Source: Acidobacteriota bacterium
Lineage (GTDB): Bacteria; Acidobacteriota; Terriglobia; Versatilivoradales; Versatilivoraceae
DNA: 9,755 nt
Assembly (NCBI GenBank): GCA_028875135.1
Contig: JAPPFQ010000637.1
Location: 1 to 9,755, forward strand
Direction: 5' to 3'
The translations under genes and the position numbers were made by a program. The notes below the pieces were generated by a model. The model had not been told where the DNA came from and did no database searches. It was given only the letters and a program-made list of their open reading frames with translations. Shown one piece after another: positions 7,244 through 9,755 of the stretch. How positions within the stretch are numbered: position 1 is the first letter of the stretch; each line of letters opens with the position of its first letter.

Positions 7244-7252
7244 AAATCTTCT

Positions 7253-7510
7253 ATGGATCGAAGGAAATTCACTCAGGTCATGGGAGCCGCCGTGGCCGGC
7301 ATGGTGGCGGGTTCCAAGGCGGTCAGCCAAACGGATTCCCTGTTGTTGGCCGATGACAAGAAAAAGTCCAAGCACGTCTGCAAGGGCCGCAACGCGTGCA
7401 AGGGCCAGGGTGGCTGCGGCAGCGGCGACAACGGCTGCGCCGGCAAGAATTCCTGCAAGGGCAAGGGCGGCTGCGCCGTTCCCCTCCACGGAGTCGAGAA
7501 GAAAAAGTAG
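7253..7510 (+). CDS. bufA: Bufferin/HvfA-type cysteine-rich RiPP precursor with a twin-arginine-like signal peptide
   Basis: This 85-aa peptide is the likely substrate of the downstream MNIO enzyme. In the bufferin family, cysteines of an exported precursor are oxidatively converted to heterocycles and the product sequesters copper in the periplasm. What is seen: a basic N-terminus 'MDRRKFTQ' (R3-R4, F6), a weakly hydrophobic span at 9-20 (VMGAAVAGMVAG), then a polar linker and a Lys-rich stretch (36-40). The core 43-74 has cysteines at 43, 49, 55, 62, 68 and 74, in two related units 'CKGRNACKGQGGC' and 'CAGKNSCKGKGGC' (9/13 identical), and the tail is 'EKKK'. RR-x-F plus a mildly hydrophobic helix fits a Tat signal better than a Sec signal; cleavage may follow Ala23, but the site is unclear. 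The bufA1/bufA2 subtype is not decided. An alternative is a metallothionein-like or 'low-molecular-weight Cys-rich' protein not processed by the neighbours. The gene's place directly before the DUF692 and DUF2063 genes argues for the RiPP role. Confidence 0.85.
   Translation: MDRRKFTQVMGAAVAGMVAGSKAVSQTDSLLLADDKKKSKHVCKGRNACKGQGGCGSGDNGCAGKNSCKGKGGCAVPLHGVEKKK
7379..7474 (+). repeat. Tandem-like internal repeat encoding the two cysteine units of the precursor
   Basis: Two 39-nt units (7379-7417 and 7436-7474) encode C-x-G-x-N-x-C-K-G-x-G-G-C, separated by an 18-nt spacer encoding 'GSGDNG'. They match at 9 of 13 residues, and most differences are conservative (R/K, A/S, Q/K). The pattern suggests duplication of one three-cysteine module, with the cysteine spacing kept at six residues within each unit. 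Confidence 0.8.
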
Positions 7511-7521
7511 CCTGAAACTCT

Positions 7522-7547
7522 CCAGGACTGACCGGTCCCTGGCTTTT
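7522..7547 (+). terminator. Terminator-like hairpin between precursor and enzyme genes (partial attenuator)
   Basis: CCAGGAC (7522-7528) pairs with GTCCCTGG (7535-7542) around a 6-nt loop with one bulged C, 11 nt after the precursor stop codon. A short T-run (7544-7547) follows. A stem of seven pairs with only four T residues would be a leaky intrinsic terminator. This would let most transcripts end after bufA while some continue into bufB and bufC, a common arrangement for RiPP precursors. It could also act only as a 3' stabilising stem. Confidence 0.5.
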
Positions 7548-7587
7548 CCGACCGTTGCGTGCAACCCGCGACTCTCCGGCCGGGAAG

Positions 7588-7601
7588 CGAGACCGGTCTC
7601 G
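7588..7601. promoter_or_regulatory. Perfect 14-bp palindrome in front of bufB
   Basis: CGAGACCGGTCTCG is its own reverse complement and ends 28 nt before the bufB start. Its central GACCGGTC (7591-7598) also occurs at 7530-7537 inside the upstream hairpin, 61 nt away. It may be an operator, an RNA hairpin or an RNase processing site. The sequence alone does not decide. Confidence 0.35.
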
Positions 7602-7629
7602 TCCGTCCGTTTGAAAGGAAAGGTCCCTT

Positions 7630-8490
7630 ATGGGCAGGAACCGGTGGAATTTGCCCGACCTGGGGTTCGGGATCGGTCTCCGCACCGTCCACTACAGCTA
7701 CATTCTGGCCAACCATCCCCCCATCGACTGGTTCGAGATTCTGTCGGAGAACTACATGGATACGGGAGGGCGCCCGCTGTACGTGCTGGACCAGGTGGCG
7801 GAACGCTACCCGGTCGTGCTCCACGGCGTTTCCATGTCGGTGGGAAGCACCGACCCCTTGAACCTGGACTACCTGAAAAAACTGAAGGTCCTGGCCGACC
7901 GTACCCGGGCCCACTGGGTCTCGGACCACCTCTGCTGGACCGGCGTGAGTGGAATCAACGTCCATGACCTGCTGCCGATGCCCTACACCGACGAATCCCT
8001 GCGCTACACCATCGAACGGGTGAAGGCGGTTTCCGAGATCCTGGAGCGCCCCCTGGTCCTGGAGAACCCCTCCACCTACCTGGAGTTCGGGACCTCCACC
8101 TGGAGCGAAGTGGACTTTCTCTCCACCCTGGCGCAGGAAGCCGACTGCGGGATTCTTCTGGACGTGAACAACGTCTACGTCAGCTGCTTCAACCACGGCC
8201 TGGACCCGGAAGCCTTCATCGACCGAGTCCCGGCCGACCGCGTCGTTCAATACCACCTGGCCGGACACACCCACAAGGGCACCCATATTCTGGACACCCA
8301 TAGCGATCACGTTATCGATGAAGTGTGGTCGCTCTATCGACGTTCCTGCCAAAGAACCGGTGGCGTAGCCACCCTGCTGGAGTGGGACGAGAACATTCCC
8401 AGCTTCGAGGTGGTTCACGCCGAAGCCCTGAAGGCCCGCCGGCACCGCGGCCTTCCCGAGACGGACCACACGAGAGCCTATGGCACCTGA
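7630..8490 (+). CDS. bufB: DUF692 multinuclear non-heme iron-dependent oxygenase (BufB/HvfB-like RiPP enzyme)
   Basis: DUF692 (MNIO) enzymes are TIM-barrel proteins with two or three iron ions that oxidatively rearrange cysteines of RiPP precursors; MbnB, TglH, HvfB and BufB are examples. The 286-aa length is typical. Visible family blocks are 'LGFGIGLRTVHY' (11-22), 'DWFEILSENYMD' (33-44), 'VLHGVSMSVGS' (63-73, His65), 'WVSDHLCW' (96-103, Asp99/His100), 'PLVLENPSTYL' (141-151, Glu145), 'ILLDVNNVYVSCFNHG' (175-190, Asp178), 'YHLAGHTHKG' (208-217), 'ILDTHSDHVIDEVW' (220-233) and 'LLEWDENIPSF' (249-259). These His/Asp/Glu/Asn positions are the expected iron ligands, so the enzyme looks intact. 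AAAGGAAAGG precedes the ATG. The last 11 nt overlap bufC, indicating tight coupling. The likely substrate is the adjacent six-cysteine peptide; the exact product (thiooxazole, oxazolone/thioamide or other) is not predictable. Confidence 0.94.
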   Translation: MGRNRWNLPDLGFGIGLRTVHYSYILANHPPIDWFEILSENYMDTGGRPLYVLDQVAERYPVVLHGVSMSVGSTDPLNLDYLKKLKVLADRTRAHWVSDHLCWTGVSGINVHDLLPMPYTDESLRYTIERVKAVSEILERPLVLENPSTYLEFGTSTWSEVDFLSTLAQEADCGILLDVNNVYVSCFNHGLDPEAFIDRVPADRVVQYHLAGHTHKGTHILDTHSDHVIDEVWSLYRRSCQRTGGVATLLEWDENIPSFEVVHAEALKARRHRGLPETDHTRAYGT

Positions 8491-9319
8491 TCTGGGCAAC
8501 ACCCAGAAATGGATGCAGGCGGTCATCCTTCATCCGGGCTCCGACCACCAGGCGGTGGCTTCCCCCAGAGCCCGAAAACTGGTGCCGGCGAGCGAGTTTC
8601 CTAGCCTGATACGGCCATCCCGAACGCTCGACTCCTTCGACCGAATCGGCATCTACCGCGGCATGTACCTGGCCCGCCTGCAGGAAGCCCTGGAGGCCGA
8701 CTATCCCGGGCTCCGGCATTTTCTGGGTCCGAAACGATTCTCCGACCTGGTCAGGGGCTATGTCGACCGCTATCCCTCCCAAAGCTATACCTTGAACCGC
8801 CTGGGAGATCATCTCCCCAAATTCATCCAGAGCAGTCCAGGGATAGCGCGGAAAGACTTCCTTTACGAGTTGGCTCGCTTTGAACTGCTGATGAGCCGGC
8901 TGTTCGACGCCGAGGAGTCGCCGGTTCTCACCCCCGAGGCCATTGCCGCGGTACCCCCCGAATGCTGGGAGACTGCCCGTCTCGAACCCGTCGCTGCCCT
9001 TTCGGTGCAGGCGCTTCGCTACCCGGTGGGGGCTTATCTGGAGGCTGTACGCCAAGGCAAACCAAGGCCCTCCACCCGGCGCAAGAAGCACTGGGCCGTG
9101 GTTTATCGGCGCCAATACGCACTCCGCTGGCTGGATCTGTCCCCTGCCGCTTACAGGCTGCTGCATGCTCTGGTCAACGGCGTGCCGCTGGGAGAGGCCT
9201 TGAGCGGAGTCTTGAGACGGGGGCGCCAGCCGGTTGGAGAGGTGCAGCTCTTTTCCTGGTTCCGCGGCTGGGTGACCGAAGGGCTGTTTCAGGCGGTCGA
9301 GCTCGACGATCCGGCATGA
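8480..9319 (+). CDS. bufC: DUF2063 partner protein of the MNIO enzyme (BufC/HvfC-like)
   Basis: DUF2063 proteins form a complex with DUF692 oxygenases and are thought to bind the leader part of the precursor and present it to the iron site. The 279-aa product has the DUF2063 helical domain at about 50-150: 'RIGIYRGMYLARLQEALEADYPGLRHFLG' (55-83), 'LVRGYVDRYPSQSYTLNRLGDHLPKFI' (90-116) and 'DFLYELARFELLMSRLFDAE' (126-145). A second domain follows at about 165-275, with strand/helix pattern 'HWAVVYRRQYALRWLDLSPAAYRLLHAL' and a winged-helix-like end, consistent with the recognition domain of HvfC/BufC. Its ATG lies inside the end of bufB (11-nt overlap). The N-terminal 45 residues are variable. 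It is cytoplasmic, with no signal peptide, as expected for a maturation factor. The family call is firm; the precursor-binding role is from homologues. Confidence 0.92.
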   Translation: MAPDLGNTQKWMQAVILHPGSDHQAVASPRARKLVPASEFPSLIRPSRTLDSFDRIGIYRGMYLARLQEALEADYPGLRHFLGPKRFSDLVRGYVDRYPSQSYTLNRLGDHLPKFIQSSPGIARKDFLYELARFELLMSRLFDAEESPVLTPEAIAAVPPECWETARLEPVAALSVQALRYPVGAYLEAVRQGKPRPSTRRKKHWAVVYRRQYALRWLDLSPAAYRLLHALVNGVPLGEALSGVLRRGRQPVGEVQLFSWFRGWVTEGLFQAVELDDPA

Positions 9320-9609
9320 CGCCCTCGGCCAGGGATAGCCGGGTGGTCCGATACCCGGCAAAGGCTGATGGGGAAACCGCGTTCCCACCCGTTTGCATCA
9401 TGGGCAGCAAACTCACCAAGAGCCAGATCGACAGGTTGAAGAAGCTGTCGCAGGAATTCGCGGCGATTGCCAAGGAAGAAACGCAGCCCCCCGCCGCCTC
9501 CGCGACCCTGGCCGAACCCACCGAACACCACTCCGAAGCAGCCAAGGTCGCCCCCGACAGGCGGTCAGACAAAGCCGGGCGGTCGAATGTCAGAACAGAG
9601 CGGAGTTAA
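9316..9609 (+). CDS. Unrecognised 97-aa protein translationally coupled to bufC
   Basis: I do not recognise this product. Its ATG overlaps the bufC stop codon as ATGA (9316-9319), a classic coupling arrangement, and third codon positions are mostly G or C, as in the neighbouring genes, until the last 15 codons. Residues 29-55 ('MGSKLTKSQIDRLKKLSQEF' onward) form a charged amphipathic helix. The remainder is Ala/Pro/Glu/Lys-rich and probably disordered. There is one cysteine (Cys27), no signal peptide and no membrane span. An internal ATG at 9400 would give a 69-aa protein that starts at the helix but has no ribosome-binding site. It may be a fourth member of the RiPP operon or an unrelated small cytoplasmic protein. 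The other forward frame in this interval has a poorer composition. Confidence 0.55.
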   Translation: MTPSARDSRVVRYPAKADGETAFPPVCIMGSKLTKSQIDRLKKLSQEFAAIAKEETQPPAASATLAEPTEHHSEAAKVAPDRRSDKAGRSNVRTERS

Positions 9610-9627
9610 TGAATTGTTGATTGGTGC

Positions 9628-9713
9628 CGCCGCGTTCGCGGCTTGACTCCCCTATGTGACGTCCGCGTCCCATGGGCTGACGCCCACGGCTATCTGTTGT
9701 CGCCGCATTCGCG
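9628..9713. repeat. Intergenic pair of GC-rich repeats flanking a hairpin
   Basis: CGCCGCGTTCGCG (9628-9640) recurs as CGCCGCATTCGCG (9701-9713), 12 of 13 bases identical and 73 nt apart. The first copy extends into the palindrome GCCGCGTTCGCGGC (9629-9642), able to form a hairpin. Between them, TGGGC (9673-9677) pairs with GCCCA (9682-9686) around TGAC, with CC/GG extending the stem to 9670-9689. No T-run follows either stem. The arrangement resembles dispersed REP-like intergenic elements, and the stems may serve as the 3' end of the upstream operon. Confidence 0.4.
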
Positions 9714-9719
9714 TCTAGA

Positions 9720-9749
9720 TTGTATTTCTTGTAACAGATTGCTTATAAT
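9720..9749 (+). promoter_or_regulatory. Possible promoter reading out of the window
   Basis: A perfect TATAAT (9744-9749) lies in the only strongly AT-rich stretch at the right end. TTGTAT (9720-9725) lies 18 nt upstream as a poor -35 (3/6). The driven gene would lie beyond the window, so this cannot be confirmed here. Confidence 0.3.
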
Positions 9750-9755
9750 AGACTT

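Larger units (their letters stand above)
6929..7252. other. Divergent intergenic region between mtnA and the bufferin-type operon
   Basis: This 324-nt stretch holds no gene that I can support. The mtnA start signals lie at its left end (6929-6990). The middle (about 6991-7120) is GC-rich without clear structure. The right end has the promoter of the next operon (7128-7156), a dyad over its predicted start point (7161-7174), a weak TTGCC/GGCAA stem (7197-7201 with 7215-7219), the 8-bp palindrome GTTCGAAC (7221-7228) and the AAGGAG ribosome-binding site (7238-7243). A plus-strand frame runs through the region but lacks a start signal and a coding-like third-position pattern. Confidence 0.6.

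Noticed and set aside
7379..7474. CRISPR-like or tandem DNA repeat
   Set aside because: There are only two units, they are coding, and similarity is clearer at protein than at DNA level.
7253..7510. Metallothionein as the main reading of the cysteine-rich peptide
   Set aside because: A signal peptide plus adjacent DUF692 and DUF2063 genes fits a modified exported RiPP better than a cytoplasmic metallothionein; the cysteines are also not in CxC or CC clusters.
6840..7967. A 375-codon plus-strand frame spanning mtnA, the intergenic region and the precursor gene
   Set aside because: It conflicts with three supported genes in other frames, and its Arg/Ala/Pro-rich translation is typical of an off-frame reading of GC-rich DNA.
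7273..8526. A 417-codon minus-strand open frame across the bufferin-type operon
   Set aside because: It is antisense to well-supported genes, and its apparent Pro/Leu/Gln repeats mirror the cysteine repeats of the precursor.
8312..9388. A 358-codon minus-strand open frame opposite bufC
   Set aside because: It has a low-complexity translation with no family signature, while the plus strand encodes an intact DUF2063 protein.

Overview
The window is GC-rich, gene-dense bacterial chromosome, with most third codon positions G or C. All proteins I recognise are bacterial families of a diderm. The TatA-like/TatC pair divergent to an S41 protease, the protease's 'LDPHSNFF' segment and the style of the multi-cysteine peptide operon suggest Acidobacteriota or a neighbouring soil/sediment phylum. 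That is an inference from protein style; there is no rRNA or other direct taxonomic marker.

Left part (1-5834). tatA-tatC runs leftward off the window edge as an overlapping pair behind a strong sigma70-type promoter. Divergently, a carboxy-terminal processing protease (ctpA-like, S41) leads a tight rightward run: ctpA, then gatB (transamidosome subunit) 6 nt later, then a YgfZ/GcvT-family folate-binding protein 20 nt later. After a roughly 90-nt gap comes a hotdog-fold acyl-CoA thioesterase. These look like ordinary housekeeping genes.

Middle (5849-7252). mtnA (methylthioribose-1-phosphate isomerase) runs leftward, convergent with the thioesterase. A 324-nt divergent intergenic region separates it from the next operon and holds a good sigma70-like promoter with a dyad over the predicted transcription start.

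Right part (7253-9609). This is the most interesting segment, a compact RiPP operon of the bufferin/HvfA type. It encodes an 85-aa precursor with six regularly spaced cysteines in two 13-residue repeats, a DUF692 multinuclear non-heme iron oxygenase (MNIO, BufB/HvfB-like) and a DUF2063 partner protein (BufC/HvfC-like). From family knowledge, the MNIO and its partner modify cysteines of the precursor, and the exported product binds metal (copper in bufferins). The precursor starts with a twin-arginine-type signal (MDRRKFTQVMGAAVAG), so it may be exported by Tat rather than Sec, possibly already modified. The 119-nt gap between precursor and enzyme genes holds a terminator-like hairpin and a perfect 14-bp palindrome, which could keep precursor expression above enzyme expression. 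An unrecognised 97-aa reading frame starts on the stop codon of the partner gene (ATGA overlap) and may be a fourth member.

The last 146 nt are non-coding, with two copies of a GC-rich motif, a hairpin between them and, at the very edge, a TATAAT box reading out of the window. I saw no tRNA, rRNA, CRISPR array, transposase or phage gene.
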